From assembly GCF_016864195.1 (NCBI RefSeq), contig NZ_CP045202.1, positions 310,001 through 374,000 on the forward strand: 64,000 bases of DNA, given 5' to 3'. Source of the DNA: Dechloromonas sp. TW-R-39-2 (GTDB lineage Bacteria > Pseudomonadota > Gammaproteobacteria > Burkholderiales > Rhodocyclaceae). A program made the position numbers and the translations under genes. Under the pieces are notes generated by a model that did not search any database, was not told the DNA's origin, and saw nothing but the letters and a program-made list of their open reading frames with translations. Positions 1 to 9,168 of the stretch are shown here, piece after piece. Position 1 is the first letter of the stretch. The number at the start of each line of letters is the position of its first letter.

Positions 1-930
1 ATCATCGTCAAGCATCATGCGCTGCTGGCGATCCATGAAGTCCTGCATGCTGTCGATTCCCCGTAGCTGCAGGATGGTATTGCGCACGGCAGCCTCCAGC
101 AAGACGGCCAGATTGCGGCCTGCAGCAACCGGAATGACCACCTTTCTGACCGGCACCCCCAGCACTTCCTGGGTTTGGGCATCGAGCGGCAAACGGGGAG
201 CATCGCCGGCAGAAACCGTCTTTTGCAAATGGACGATCAGTTTCAGTTTCATTTTCCGGCGGGAAGCCGTTTCGCCGAAAATAGTCCGGATATTCAGCAA
301 GCCCAGACCGCGAACCTCCAGGAAGTCGCGCAACATGCCGGGGCAGCGTCCTTCTATCGTGGTCGGTGCAATACGGGCCATTTCGACTACATCGTCGGCG
401 ACCAGACCGTGGCCACGCGAAATGAGCTCAAGCGCCAGTTCTGATTTGCCAACCCCGGAATCGCCGGTGATCAGCACGCCCATGCCCAGCACATCCATGA
501 ATACACCGTGCAGATTGACCGTATCAGCCAGTCGGGCAGACAGGTAAATGCGCAACAGATCAATCACTGCCGAGCAGGGCTTGGGGGACAAAAGTAGCGG
601 CGTATTCGTCTGCTTGCAGGCATCGATCAGGATATCCGGCGGCGTCAGACCATCGGCAACGATAACTGCTGGTGGCAGGGCCGCAAGCAGGTCGAGAAAC
701 ATCTGCGCGAACCGACGCTCTCCGATCCGGAAAGCCCAGTCATATTCGGCCTGTCCCATGACCTGCAGTCGTTCGGGGTGAATGATGTTGATGTGCCCAA
801 CCACATCGGCACCATAGTTGTTCGACAACTTGATCTCGATGTTGCGTTCGGCCTGCTGCGCCATCATCCAGCTAAGCAGCAGCTTTTCCCGATTATCTTC
901 GTAGAGCTGGGTCAGGCTGATGTGGCGCAC
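1..930 (-). CDS. hprK: HPr kinase/phosphorylase (3' end off the window)
   Basis: Bifunctional kinase/phosphorylase that acts on the regulatory serine of HPr-type phosphocarriers. In this group it belongs to the PTS-Ntr system. Reading the minus strand from a GTG at 930 gives 310 codons without a stop, ending near the usual family C-terminus. Visible features are the N-terminal SLTQLYEDN start typical of the family, the Walker A loop GDSGVGKSE, the downstream HGLVADDVVE segment, and the EVRGLGLLN motif. GTG was chosen because it lies just after the ptsN stop and no upstream start fits. Only the last few residues and the stop are missing. It ends the recA-to-hprK co-directional array. Confidence 0.93.
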   Translation of the reverse strand, partial: MRHISLTQLYEDNREKLLLSWMMAQQAERNIEIKLSNNYGADVVGHINIIHPERLQVMGQAEYDWAFRIGERRFAQMFLDLLAALPPAVIVADGLTPPDILIDACKQTNTPLLLSPKPCSAVIDLLRIYLSARLADTVNLHGVFMDVLGMGVLITGDSGVGKSELALELISRGHGLVADDVVEMARIAPTTIEGRCPGMLRDFLEVRGLGLLNIRTIFGETASRRKMKLKLIVHLQKTVSAGDAPRLPLDAQTQEVLGVPVRKVVIPVAAGRNLAVLLEAAVRNTILQLRGIDSMQDFMDRQQRMMLDDD

Positions 931-939
931 GAAATTGGC

Positions 940-1386
940 TCAGACCTGAAACAGGGTAACCACAGCGGCAGGGTCGGTTGCCGCAAGCAAGGCTTCCCGG
1001 AAGGGCTTTTCGGCAAAGCGCTGGGCCAATTCGGAAAGAATCTGGAGATGTTGTTCTGTCGCCTGTTCTGGAACCAGCAGCACGAACAGGAGATTGACCG
1101 GACGCCCATCCGGCGAGTCGAACGGTACGGGCGTTGCCAGACGCAAGAAAGCACCGGCAGCCTGCTTGAGGCCCTTGATCCGACCATGCGGAATGGCAAT
1201 ACCTTGCCCAAGACCGGTCGAACCCAGTTTTTCACGGGCAAAGAGGCTTTCGAAGACAACTGCACGGGCAAGCCCGAGATGACTCTCGAAAAGCATGCCG
1301 GCCTGTTCGAAGACCCGCTTTTTGCTGCCTGCCTCAAGATCAAGAAGGACCTGTGTGGCTGACAGAATATTGGCTAAGGGGTTCAT
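940..1386 (-). CDS. ptsN: PTS IIA-like nitrogen regulatory protein PtsN
   Basis: EIIA-Ntr, the terminal phosphoacceptor of the nitrogen PTS. It regulates transporters and sensor kinases rather than transporting sugar. The 148-residue product starts MNPLANILS. An 18-codon extension upstream (to 1440) is possible but looks non-homologous. The phospho-accepting histidine is H67 in GIAIPHG. Its position between hpf and hprK is the classic rpoN-linked arrangement: it starts 54 bp after hpf ends and stops 9 bp before the hprK start codon, so it is probably co-transcribed with rpoN. Confidence 0.92.
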   Translation of the reverse strand: MNPLANILSATQVLLDLEAGSKKRVFEQAGMLFESHLGLARAVVFESLFAREKLGSTGLGQGIAIPHGRIKGLKQAAGAFLRLATPVPFDSPDGRPVNLLFVLLVPEQATEQHLQILSELAQRFAEKPFREALLAATDPAAVVTLFQV

Positions 1387-1440
1387 AGGAAAATTCAGTG
1401 ATGCATGGGCCGCAGCGCGGTGGCTGCGGCCGAACGGCAA

Positions 1441-1764
1441 TTATTCTGCCGCGAGAATGACAGGCTTTTCACCGCGATGGTGATCCTGAACTTTTTGCTT
1501 GTATTTCTGGACCTGGCGATCAAGCTTGTCAAACATGGAGTCAATCGCTGCGTAGAGATCGTCACCGGACTCTTCGACATGCATGTCCTTGCCCGGAACG
1601 TGGACGGTCACTTCTGCTTTCTGCTTGAGCTTCTCGACAGACAAAATCACGTTAACGCCGGTGACTTTATCGAAATGGCGAACAACAGGGTCAAGTTTGT
1701 TTTCAACGTACTCGCGCAAAGCAGGGGTAACGTCGATATGGTGACCAGTGATCTGCAGATTCAT
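1441..1764 (-). CDS. hpf: Ribosome hibernation promoting factor, short form
   Basis: HPF/RaiA family protein of 107 residues that binds the decoding centre of 30S subunits and drives 100S dimer formation in stationary phase. The start MNLQITGHHIDVTPALREYV and the HVPGKDMHVEE and DDLYAAID segments are characteristic. There is no C-terminal dimerisation extension, so it is the short form found with RpoN in proteobacteria. It lies 15 bp downstream of rpoN and is probably in the same transcript. A good SD (GAGAGGAG) precedes the start. Confidence 0.93.
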   Translation of the reverse strand: MNLQITGHHIDVTPALREYVENKLDPVVRHFDKVTGVNVILSVEKLKQKAEVTVHVPGKDMHVEESGDDLYAAIDSMFDKLDRQVQKYKQKVQDHHRGEKPVILAAE

Positions 1765-1779
1765 GCTTTTCTCCTCTCT

Positions 1780-3249
1780 CTACAGGGTCTTGCGTAAATT
1801 GACCGGCGGGATGTTAAGCGATTCACGGTATTTGGCTACTGTGCGTCGGGCTACAACGATTCCCTGCTGGCCTAGTATTTCGGATAATTGGCTATCCGAC
1901 AAGGGCTTCTTGCCATCTTCTGCGCCGATCAGTTGTTTGATCAGTGCCCGGATGGCCGTTGCAGAACACGCACCACCGGTATCGGTGGCAACGTGACTGC
2001 CAAAAAAGTATTTCAATTCAAAGATACCGCGCGGCGTGGCCATGTATTTCTGGCTGGTAACGCGTGACACGGTCGACTCGTGCAAACCGAGAATATCGGC
2101 AATCTCGCGCAACACGAGCGGACGCATCGCCACTTCGCCATGCTCGAAAAACTGGCGCTGACGATCGACGATCGCCTGGGTGACGCGGTGAATCGTTTCA
2201 AACCGTTGCTGAACATTCTTGATCAGCCAGCGTGCTTCCTGTAGCTGGCCGGTCATGTTGCCGTTTCCACGACGCTGGCGTGACAGGATTTCAGCGTACA
2301 ACCGATTGATCCGCAAACGCGGATAGGCATCCGGATTGATATAGGCGGTCCACTTTCCCTTGAGCTTGCGAACCATCACATCCGGGGTGATATAGCGTGC
2401 TTCAATGGCTGCGAAACGTGCGCCCGGGCGAGGATCAAGGCTGACGATCAAACTGTGTGCCGCTTTCAGGGCGGGATCTTCGCAATCCGTCAGACGACGG
2501 ATTTTGGCAAAGTCGCGGGCGGCGAGTAATTCAAGGTGTTGCTCGACAATGGTCAGCGCCAGGTTGCGCACCGAAGTTTCCGGCAAAACCTTCAGCTGCA
2601 GGGCGAGGCATTCTTTCGGCCCACGCGCACCGATACCTGTCGGATCAAAGCTCTGGATATGGCGGAGCGCAATTTCCAGTTCCTCCAGCTCGATTTCATA
2701 CTCGGGCGGCAGGGTTTCCCATAACTCGTCGAGAGGCGCCGAGAGATAGCCATCATCATCAAGCGCTTCGATCAGGAAACGCACCAGGCTGCGATCCCGG
2801 TCCGACAACTGGGTCATGCCCAATTGCCAGCCGAGGTGATCGCGCAAACTGGTTGTTGCGGCATGGATGTCGTGGCTGTCGCTGTCATCGTCTTCATCGC
2901 GACCTGCCCCGGTATAGGTACCGGCATCGGATGACCAGCGATCGTCATCGACGTCGGATGGCGCACTCGGAATATCCTGCTCGCGCTCTTCACGCGCATC
3001 CCGTTCGTCGCGCTCAGCCCGCTGTTCGCGCTCACCCTCATCGCTCTTCGGCGCATCGAATTGCTGAGCCGAAGAATAAGACTCCGTTCCGGCGTCATCA
3101 TCCCGTTCAAGCATCGGATTCTCAAGCAGATAGCGCTCGATTTCCTGCTGCATCTCGATCGTCGATAGTTGCAGCAACTTGATCGATTGCTGCAACTGTG
3201 GCGTCAGGGCCAGATGCTGGGAAAGCTTGAGTTGAAGTGCCGGTTTCAT
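1780..3249 (-). CDS. rpoN: RNA polymerase sigma-54 factor
   Basis: Sigma-54, which directs RNA polymerase to -24/-12 promoters and needs AAA+ activators. The 489-residue product has the glutamine/leucine-rich region I (about 1-48), a strongly acidic region II (about 50-128, runs of D and E), the core-binding domain, a helix-turn-helix near SKVTSQKY-like residues, and the C-terminal RpoN box ARRTVAKYRE. It follows lptB by 28 bp and precedes hpf, the usual lptB-rpoN-hpf-ptsN order. The long acidic region is at the upper end for the family but in keeping with betaproteobacteria. Confidence 0.95.
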   Translation of the reverse strand: MKPALQLKLSQHLALTPQLQQSIKLLQLSTIEMQQEIERYLLENPMLERDDDAGTESYSSAQQFDAPKSDEGEREQRAERDERDAREEREQDIPSAPSDVDDDRWSSDAGTYTGAGRDEDDDSDSHDIHAATTSLRDHLGWQLGMTQLSDRDRSLVRFLIEALDDDGYLSAPLDELWETLPPEYEIELEELEIALRHIQSFDPTGIGARGPKECLALQLKVLPETSVRNLALTIVEQHLELLAARDFAKIRRLTDCEDPALKAAHSLIVSLDPRPGARFAAIEARYITPDVMVRKLKGKWTAYINPDAYPRLRINRLYAEILSRQRRGNGNMTGQLQEARWLIKNVQQRFETIHRVTQAIVDRQRQFFEHGEVAMRPLVLREIADILGLHESTVSRVTSQKYMATPRGIFELKYFFGSHVATDTGGACSATAIRALIKQLIGAEDGKKPLSDSQLSEILGQQGIVVARRTVAKYRESLNIPPVNLRKTL

Positions 3250-3277
3250 CGAATGGGGTAGGGACGCTGCTTATCGG

Positions 3278-4015
3278 TCAGAGCTTGAAATGCTCGCCAA
3301 GGTAAACCTTGCGCACACTTTCATTATCAACGATTTCATCCGGACGGCCAGCGGCCAGAACGCGCCCCGCACTGATAATGTAGGCGTGATCGCAAATACC
3401 CAGGGTTTCACGCACGTTGTGATCGGTGATCAGTACCCCGATGCCCCGCTCCTTGAGGAAACGGATGATTTTCTGGATTTCAAGTACCGCAATCGGGTCG
3501 ACCCCGGCAAACGGCTCATCCAGCAGGATGAAGCGCGGGCTGGTTGCCAGGGCCCGGGCAATTTCGACACGCCGGCGCTCGCCGCCGGAAAGCGCTGCAG
3601 CATTGACGTGACGGACATGGCCGATATGCAGTTCGCCGAGCAAACCCTCCAGTCGGTCATTCAACTCTTTCTCGGGCAGATCGAGCAGTTCCAGCACGGC
3701 ACGAATGTTTTCCTCGACGTTCAGCTTGCGAAAGACCGAGGCTTCCTGCGGCAAATAGGACAAGCCCTGGCGGGCCCGGCTGTGCATCGGCAGGTGGGTC
3801 AGCTTCGCATCGTCGATGTAAACCTCGCCGCCATCAGCCGGTACCAGACCGACAATCATGTAGAAACAGGTTGTCTTGCCAGCACCATTCGGCCCGAGCA
3901 AACCAACGACCTCTCCACTTTTGACCTCAAAAGACACATCCTCAACCACCGTGTGCGACTTGTAGCGCTTCTTCAGGTTGTGGGCAGCCAGCGTGGAAAT
4001 CTTTTTGTCCGTCAT
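3278..4015 (-). CDS. lptB: LPS export ABC transporter ATP-binding protein LptB
   Basis: Cytoplasmic ATPase of the LptB2FG complex that powers lipopolysaccharide extraction from the inner membrane. The 245-residue product shows Walker [10 protein letters not shown] (41-49), the Q-loop in [12 protein letters not shown], signature LSGGERRR, and Walker [14 protein letters not shown], all LptB-type. The start overlaps the recX stop by 4 bp. lptA and lptC, which usually sit immediately upstream, are not here: recX and recA occupy that position. Transcription may therefore depend partly on the SOS-type promoter upstream of recA unless an internal promoter exists. Confidence 0.94.
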   Translation of the reverse strand: MTDKKISTLAAHNLKKRYKSHTVVEDVSFEVKSGEVVGLLGPNGAGKTTCFYMIVGLVPADGGEVYIDDAKLTHLPMHSRARQGLSYLPQEASVFRKLNVEENIRAVLELLDLPEKELNDRLEGLLGELHIGHVRHVNAAALSGGERRRVEIARALATSPRFILLDEPFAGVDPIAVLEIQKIIRFLKERGIGVLITDHNVRETLGICDHAYIISAGRVLAAGRPDEIVDNESVRKVYLGEHFKL

Positions 4016-4455
4016 TCTTCGGCTCCGCGCATCACTCGGCGTATGGCGTCGCCGGAAAAACCACGATATTGCAAAAATCGCATCTGCTTGCCGCGCTCTT
4101 CAGCCGATTGCGGCAACTGCTTGAACTTTCTTGCCCAAACCTGACGACAACGCTCGGTCTCGTCGCCGGCTTCCGGCAAGGCTGCAGCGATTTCATCATC
4201 GCTCACGCCGGTCTGGCGCAACTCCTGGCGCAGCCGCGCGTTGCCGTAACGTCCGGCCCGGGCAACGACGCGCTGAGTGGCAAAACGGGAATCCGAGAGC
4301 AGGCGCTCCGCCTGCAGTCTTTCGAGGACAGCATCGAGCTGTTCCTCGGATTCCGCCTGCGCGGCGAGCTTGGCCTTCAACTCCGCCCGGCTGTGATCAC
4401 GCCGGGTAAGGAGTCGGAGAGCCGCGACACGCAGCGCAACAACCGGATCAGGCAT
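4012..4455 (-). CDS. recX: Regulatory protein RecX
   Basis: RecX modulates RecA filaments by blocking filament extension and recombinase activity. The 147-residue protein has the family's tandem three-helix architecture, with [16 protein letters not shown] at the N-terminus and [26 protein letters not shown] in the middle. It overlaps the end of recA by 8 bp and the start of lptB by 4 bp, so it is translationally linked to both. Identification rests on sequence pattern plus the recA neighbourhood. Confidence 0.9.
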   Translation of the reverse strand: MPDPVVALRVAALRLLTRRDHSRAELKAKLAAQAESEEQLDAVLERLQAERLLSDSRFATQRVVARAGRYGNARLRQELRQTGVSDDEIAAALPEAGDETERCRQVWARKFKQLPQSAEERGKQMRFLQYRGFSGDAIRRVMRGAEE

Positions 4456-5476
4456 CAGCCTTGGCGGCCTTGACCGGTTTGATCACGTTGGTGCTGGCCG
4501 CTTCGCGAATACCGGCCTCGATTTCCTGGGCAATTTCCGGATTGGCCCGGAGGAATTCGCGCGCGTTGTCCTTGCCCTGACCGATCTTTTCGCCTTTGTA
4601 GGCATACCAGGCACCGGATTTGTCGACCAGCTTGTGGGCGACGCCCATTTCGACGATTTCGCCGTGACGGGAAATACCTTCGCCGTACAGGATGTCGAAA
4701 ATGGCTTCGCGGAACGGCGGGGAGACCTTGTTCTTGACGACCTTGACCTTGGTTTCGCTGCCAATCACTTCGTCGCCCTTCTTGATGCCGCCGATGCGGC
4801 GGATGTCGAGGCGGACGGAGGCGTAGAACTTGAGTGCATTGCCGCCGGTAGTGGTTTCCGGCGAACCGAACATGACGCCGATCTTCATCCGGATCTGGTT
4901 GATGAAGATAACCAGCGTGTTGGTCTTCTTGATGTTGGCGGTCAGCTTGCGCAGTGCCTGGGACATCAGGCGGGCGTGCAGGCCGACCATCTGATCGCCC
5001 ATTTCGCCTTCGATTTCAGCCCGCGGGGTGAGGGCGGCGACGGAGTCGATGATGATGATGTCGACCGAGCCGGAACGAACCAGCATGTCAGCGATTTCAA
5101 GAGCCTGTTCGCCGGTGTCCGGCTGGGAAATCAGCAGGTCGCCGACATTGACGCCGAGCTTCTGGGCGTATTGCGGATCAAGCGCATGTTCGGCATCGAT
5201 GAAGGCAGCAGTACCACCGAGTTTCTGCATTTCGGCAACGACCTGCAGACACAGCGTCGTCTTGCCGGAAGATTCCGGGCCGTAGATTTCGACAACGCGA
5301 CCGCGCGGCAGGCCGCCGACGCCAAGCGCGATATCGAGACCGAGCGAACCGGTCGAGACAACCTGAATGCCTTCGTCAATTTCGGCATCGCCCATCTTCA
5401 TGATGGAACCTTTGCCGAACTGCTTTTCGATCTGTTGCAGCGCTGCGGCGAGCGCCTTTGCCTTGTTGTCGTCCAT
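4448..5476 (-). CDS. recA: Recombinase RecA
   Basis: Central homologous-recombination ATPase and SOS co-protease. The 342-residue product starts [13 protein letters not shown]. The open frame extends 80 codons further upstream (to 5716), but that extension crosses the promoter and LexA box and is not RecA-like, and an SD (AGAGGT) sits just upstream of 5476. Walker [10 protein letters not shown], the MAW-like core, the L2 loop with [14 protein letters not shown], and an alkaline/acidic C-terminus are visible. It heads the recA-recX-lptB-rpoN array, with a LexA box about 175 bp upstream of the start codon. Confidence 0.98.
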   Translation of the reverse strand: MDDNKAKALAAALQQIEKQFGKGSIMKMGDAEIDEGIQVVSTGSLGLDIALGVGGLPRGRVVEIYGPESSGKTTLCLQVVAEMQKLGGTAAFIDAEHALDPQYAQKLGVNVGDLLISQPDTGEQALEIADMLVRSGSVDIIIIDSVAALTPRAEIEGEMGDQMVGLHARLMSQALRKLTANIKKTNTLVIFINQIRMKIGVMFGSPETTTGGNALKFYASVRLDIRRIGGIKKGDEVIGSETKVKVVKNKVSPPFREAIFDILYGEGISRHGEIVEMGVAHKLVDKSGAWYAYKGEKIGQGKDNAREFLRANPEIAQEIEAGIREAASTNVIKPVKAAKADA

Positions 5477-5618
5477 GGGCATACCTCTAGAATTTGACGG
5501 AATTATGGCACAGGGGCCAAAGATGGAATAGAAATTGCAGTTACCGGGTTCATGATCACTACCGATAGACACCGCCGACGGGGAATGCGTATGCTCCACA
5601 CCTTTCGTCGAAGCTTTG

Positions 5619-5646
5619 CGTATAGCGAGCAGCGCACGACACACAA
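5619..5646 (-). promoter_or_regulatory. Candidate recA promoter
   Basis: On the minus strand TTGTGT (5641-5646) is followed after 16 nt by TATACG (5619-5624), a reasonable sigma-70 pair. The LexA box lies immediately upstream of the -35 element. The inferred leader to the recA start is about 135 nt. This is an assignment by eye. Confidence 0.45.
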
Positions 5647-5650
5647 TATA

Positions 5651-5666
5651 CTGTGTATATTTACAG
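5651..5666. promoter_or_regulatory. LexA (SOS) box
   Basis: CTGTGTATATTTACAG matches the gammaproteobacterial/betaproteobacterial LexA consensus CTGT-N8-ACAG in all eight fixed positions and has an AT-rich centre. It lies in the intergenic region between recA (minus) and rluA (plus), abutting the candidate recA -35, so LexA repression of recA is expected. An effect on rluA, whose start lies about 75 bp away, is possible. Confidence 0.88.
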
Positions 5667-5741
5667 TTATACCGTTGGCGCCCTGCGAATGCAAGTCCGC
5701 ATTGCTGCCTTGCCATTTCGCCGCCTGCAGATTTTCCGCCA

Positions 5742-6392
5742 ATGACGTATTCGCCGCCCCCGCTCGCCCCCCTCGATTATCTTTACGCCGACCCGTCGAT
5801 GATCATCGTCAACAAACCGCATGGCCTGCTGTCGGTGCCGGGGCGCGGCGAAGAGAAGCAGGATTGCCTGCTGACCCGGGTTCAGCGCGACTTTCCCGAT
5901 GCGCTGACCGTCCATCGACTCGACATGCAAACCTCGGGGCTGCTGGTTTTCGCACGCGGTCCGGAAATGCACCGCCGACTGTCGCGTCAATTCCAGGACC
6001 GCAAGGTGGACAAGCTTTACGTCGCCGTGGTGATCGGCCAGCCGGAAAACAAGAGCGGTGAAATCAATCTGCCACTGATCGTCGACTGGCCTAACCGGCC
6101 GAAGCAGATGGTCGACTTCGAACTCGGCCGCCCCTCGCTGACCCGCTATCGCGTTGTATCGACCGCCGCAGATGGTCGCAGCAGCCGCGTCGAGCTGGAG
6201 CCGGTGACCGGCCGTTCGCACCAGTTGCGGGTTCATTTATTGTCGATCGGCCACCCCATTCTCGGCGACGACCTGTATGGCGGCGAAGCTGAATTCATGG
6301 CCGACCGCCTGCAATTGCACGCCCGCGACCTGGCGGTCTTTCACCCGCTGACCGAAGAGCGCCTGGAGTTTCACTGCCCAGTTCCATTCTGA
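5742..6392 (+). CDS. rluA: Dual-specificity rRNA/tRNA pseudouridine synthase RluA
   Basis: Isomerises uridine to pseudouridine in 23S rRNA (U746) and tRNA (U32) in the E. coli family member. The catalytic aspartate sits in HRLDMQTSG, and the stretch [14 protein letters not shown] plus [10 protein letters not shown] is specific to RluA rather than RluC/D (no S4 domain). The start is taken at [20 protein letters not shown] (217 residues), because the 42-codon upstream extension runs through the LexA box region and is unlike the family. It is divergently transcribed from recA. Confidence 0.88.
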   Translation: MTYSPPPLAPLDYLYADPSMIIVNKPHGLLSVPGRGEEKQDCLLTRVQRDFPDALTVHRLDMQTSGLLVFARGPEMHRRLSRQFQDRKVDKLYVAVVIGQPENKSGEINLPLIVDWPNRPKQMVDFELGRPSLTRYRVVSTAADGRSSRVELEPVTGRSHQLRVHLLSIGHPILGDDLYGGEAEFMADRLQLHARDLAVFHPLTEERLEFHCPVPF

Positions 6393-6430
6393 GCACTTCT
6401 GGCAAGCGCAACGACAGTCCGCATTGACCG

Positions 6431-6436
6431 TATAAT
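6431..6436 (+). promoter_or_regulatory. Candidate -10 element for the symporter gene
   Basis: A perfect TATAAT lies 41 nt before the symporter start codon, in the 85-bp gap after rluA. No convincing -35 is seen at 16-18 nt, so the assignment is weak. Confidence 0.3.
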
Positions 6437-6477
6437 TCCCGCGTTTTCAACCTCTTGCCACGGTCGACCGCGCAAAA

Positions 6478-7974
6478 ATGCTGATTTGGTTCGTCGTCCT
6501 TTACCTGCTCGTTTCCATCGGCATCGGCCTGTTTGCGGCAACCCGCGTTCATAGCGCCAAAGACTTTGCCGTCGCCGGACGCCACCTGCCGCTACCGGTC
6601 GTCACCGCAACCGTATTTGCCACCTGGTTTGGGGCCGAAGCTGTCTTTGGCGTTTCCGCCACCTTCGTCAAGGACGGTTTGCGCGGGGTCGTTGCCGACC
6701 CATTCGGCTCGGCCATGTGCCTGATCATCGCCGGCTTCTTTTTCGCCAGGAAACTCTACAAGCTGAACATCCTGACGCTCGGCGATTATTTCCGGATGCG
6801 TTACAACCGCAGCGTCGAAGTCCTCACCACACTGTGCATCGTCGCCAGCTATCTCGGCTGGGTATCGGCCCAGATCAAGGCGCTCGGCCTGGTGTTCAAT
6901 GTCGTGACCAACGGCTACATCAGCCAGAGCGCCGGCATGATCCTCGGCGCCGCCATCGTGCTGACCTACACCACCTTCGGCGGCATGCTCTCAGTCGCCA
7001 TTCTCGATTTCGTCCAGATGGGCGTCATCATGGGCGGCATGCTGTACATCGGCTACATCGTCTCCGGCCTGACCGGCGGCGTCGAATTGGTCATCAATCA
7101 CGCGTCGACCGCAGGCAAGCTCGATTTCTTTCCCCCCCCCGACCCCTGGCAATGGCTGACCTTTCTCGGCGCCTGGATGACGATGATGCTAGGCTCGATT
7201 CCGCAACAGGATGTCTTCCAGCGCATCACCTCCGCCAAGAGCCAGAAAATTGCGCTGTGGGGCTCGGTGCTCGGCGCATCGATCTATTTCTGCTTCACTT
7301 TTGTCCCGATGTTCATCGCTTATTCGGCGACCCTGATCGACCCTGAATTGTTCAACGGCCTGCTGCAGACCGATTCGCAACTCGTCCTGCCAACCCTTGT
7401 CCTGCAGCACACTCCGGTCTTTGCCCAAGCCATTTTCTTCGGCGCCGTGCTGTCGGCCATCATGAGTTGCTCGTCGGCTACCTTGCTGGCACCTTCGGTC
7501 GCTTTTTCGGAAAACATCATCCGCGGCTTTTTCCCGCACATGGATGACCGTCGCTTCCTGATGGTCATGCGGGCTTCAATCGTTGTCTTTGCCTGTATCG
7601 TCCTGTGCTTTGCGCTCAACTCCAACGCCAGCATTTTCAAGATGGTTGAAAATGCCTACAAAGTCACGCTGGCCGGTGCTTTCGTTCCCTTGTTCTTCGG
7701 TGCTTTCTGGCGGCGGGCCAGCACGCAGGGCGCGCTCTGTGCCATTTTCGGCGGCCTCGTTTCATGGCTGCTGATTGAACTGCTGGTTGGCGAAGCCAGT
7801 CTTGTCCCGCCGCAACTGATCGGCCTGGCCGTCAGTATGCTGGGCATGGTGGCCGGATCCTTGCTGCCGCAATGGGTCGGCCATGCCATGCCGCTCGAAG
7901 ACATGCACAGCGCCTTACACCATCGCGCGGCAGCAGAAACCCACCACACGGCAGAACACCCGCACCGCCATTAA
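6478..7974 (+). CDS. Sodium:solute symporter (SSS family)
   Basis: Inner-membrane Na+-coupled transporter of the SSS family (PutP/choline-type fold). The 498-residue protein shows about 13 hydrophobic segments, and the family pattern FAVAGRHLPLPVVTATVFATWFGAEAVFG, with the glycine-rich TM2 region followed by LTLGDYFRMRYNR. The substrate cannot be told from sequence. Two oddities: a run of nine cytosines at 7132-7140 within the coding frame, and a histidine-rich C-terminal tail (eight His in the last 23 residues) that could bind metal. It starts 85 bp after rluA. Confidence 0.85.
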   Translation: MLIWFVVLYLLVSIGIGLFAATRVHSAKDFAVAGRHLPLPVVTATVFATWFGAEAVFGVSATFVKDGLRGVVADPFGSAMCLIIAGFFFARKLYKLNILTLGDYFRMRYNRSVEVLTTLCIVASYLGWVSAQIKALGLVFNVVTNGYISQSAGMILGAAIVLTYTTFGGMLSVAILDFVQMGVIMGGMLYIGYIVSGLTGGVELVINHASTAGKLDFFPPPDPWQWLTFLGAWMTMMLGSIPQQDVFQRITSAKSQKIALWGSVLGASIYFCFTFVPMFIAYSATLIDPELFNGLLQTDSQLVLPTLVLQHTPVFAQAIFFGAVLSAIMSCSSATLLAPSVAFSENIIRGFFPHMDDRRFLMVMRASIVVFACIVLCFALNSNASIFKMVENAYKVTLAGAFVPLFFGAFWRRASTQGALCAIFGGLVSWLLIELLVGEASLVPPQLIGLAVSMLGMVAGSLLPQWVGHAMPLEDMHSALHHRAAAETHHTAEHPHRH

Positions 7975-8103
7975 AGCGGGTTGAAATGGCCCGGCAAGTC
8001 ACGATTACCTGACATTGAGTCGGGAGCAGGGCGTACTGCAGCCAAAACAGAATGATTGTTACTAAAGATAAGGGCTGACGGCACCGTCGATAGTCCATAA
8101 AAT

Positions 8104-8117
8104 TGGGACATGTCCCA
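8104..8117. repeat. 14-bp palindrome over the VanZ-like start codon
   Basis: TGGGACATGTCCCA is a perfect palindrome whose central ATG is the proposed start codon at 8110. It could be a protein-binding site or could occlude initiation in the mRNA. The function is not known. Confidence 0.5.
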
Positions 8118-9168
8118 GTTTTCCCGCGGCCCCATCCTGCTTTCCCGCTACCTTGCACTCGCCTGGCTCGGGCTGGTCATCTACGGTAGCCTGCACCCAT
8201 TTACCGGCTGGCGCGACACCGGCATTTCACCTTTTGCCTTTCTCGAAGGCGGCCTGCCGCGCTATTGGACCTTTTTTGACCTGGCCGCCAATGTCGCGGT
8301 CTACCTGCCACTCGGCTTCTTTTTGACCCTGGCGCTTTATGGCCTGCCTGGACGGCTGACCGCACTTGTACTCGCCGTACTGCTTGCCGGCGGCGTCAGT
8401 TTTGGCATGGAAGCCATACAAAGCTGGCTCCCGTCGCGCGTCCCGTCCAATCTTGATCTGGCCTGCAACAGTCTGGGCGGATTATTCGGTGCGATGTGGG
8501 CACAAAGCGTCGGGCCACGTGTTTTTGCGCGAATTTCAGCCTGGCAGGATGAGGTCATCGCCCCGATTCCCCACGCCGAACTCGGCCTGACCCTGCTCGG
8601 CCTCTGGCTGCTCGTCCCACTGTCGCCGGAAACCCTGCTGTTCGGTGCAGGTGATTTGCGTCAGACGCTCGGTTTGAGCGGCGCGGTGCCTTTTGCTGCC
8701 GAAAGCTTCATGTTGATTGATGCCAGCATCACCGCCTTCAATGCCCTGGCGGTCGGCCTGATTGTCCGGATGTTGTGCGCCCGCCTGATCGTCGCCTATC
8801 TGATCGTGCCGCTTTTTCTGCTGCTCGGACTGGCCATCCGGACACTGGCCGCAGCCATCCTGATCAGCCCGGGTGAAGCACTGGCCTGGCTGACCCCCGG
8901 CGCCCAGACCGGTCTGGGACTCGCTGCCGTCACCCTCGCACTGACCTTGCTGCTGCCCGCCACGCCGCGCCTGATGATCGCGGCCATGGCCCTGATGGCC
9001 GGCACCGTCCTGGTCAATCTGGCGCCGCCCAACCCGTATTCGACCGCTGCTCTGGCCACCTGGCGGCAAGGTCACTTTCTCAATTTCAACGGCCTCACCC
9101 GACTTGTGGGTACGCTATGGCCTTTCCTGACCCTGCCATTTCTGCTCCTGACAACACGTCGACCGTAA
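8110..9168 (+). CDS. VanZ-like membrane protein
   Basis: Integral membrane protein with an N-terminal VanZ-like domain (about 10-140): SLHPFTGWRD, NVAVYLPLGFFL, and the ME-x-IQ-x-WLPSR segment with SNLDLACNSLGG are the typical family residues. In total 352 residues with roughly ten hydrophobic segments, so it is longer than a minimal VanZ protein and has an extra C-terminal membrane block. VanZ confers teicoplanin tolerance in enterococci, but in most bacteria its role is unknown. The 3' end overlaps the next gene by 52 bp in another frame. The start is uncertain because the SD is weak and sits in a palindrome. Confidence 0.8.
   Translation: MSQFSRGPILLSRYLALAWLGLVIYGSLHPFTGWRDTGISPFAFLEGGLPRYWTFFDLAANVAVYLPLGFFLTLALYGLPGRLTALVLAVLLAGGVSFGMEAIQSWLPSRVPSNLDLACNSLGGLFGAMWAQSVGPRVFARISAWQDEVIAPIPHAELGLTLLGLWLLVPLSPETLLFGAGDLRQTLGLSGAVPFAAESFMLIDASITAFNALAVGLIVRMLCARLIVAYLIVPLFLLLGLAIRTLAAAILISPGEALAWLTPGAQTGLGLAAVTLALTLLLPATPRLMIAAMALMAGTVLVNLAPPNPYSTAALATWRQGHFLNFNGLTRLVGTLWPFLTLPFLLLTTRRP

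Noticed and set aside
3290..4144. 284-codon plus-strand open frame opposite lptB
   Set aside because: Antisense shadow of a well-conserved ATPase.
5477..5716. 80-codon N-terminal extension of recA
   Set aside because: It crosses the LexA box and promoter, and known RecA proteins start at MDDN-like sequences; a good SD lies before 5476.
8516..8521. CACGTG in the VanZ-like gene
   Set aside because: No parS flanking bases.
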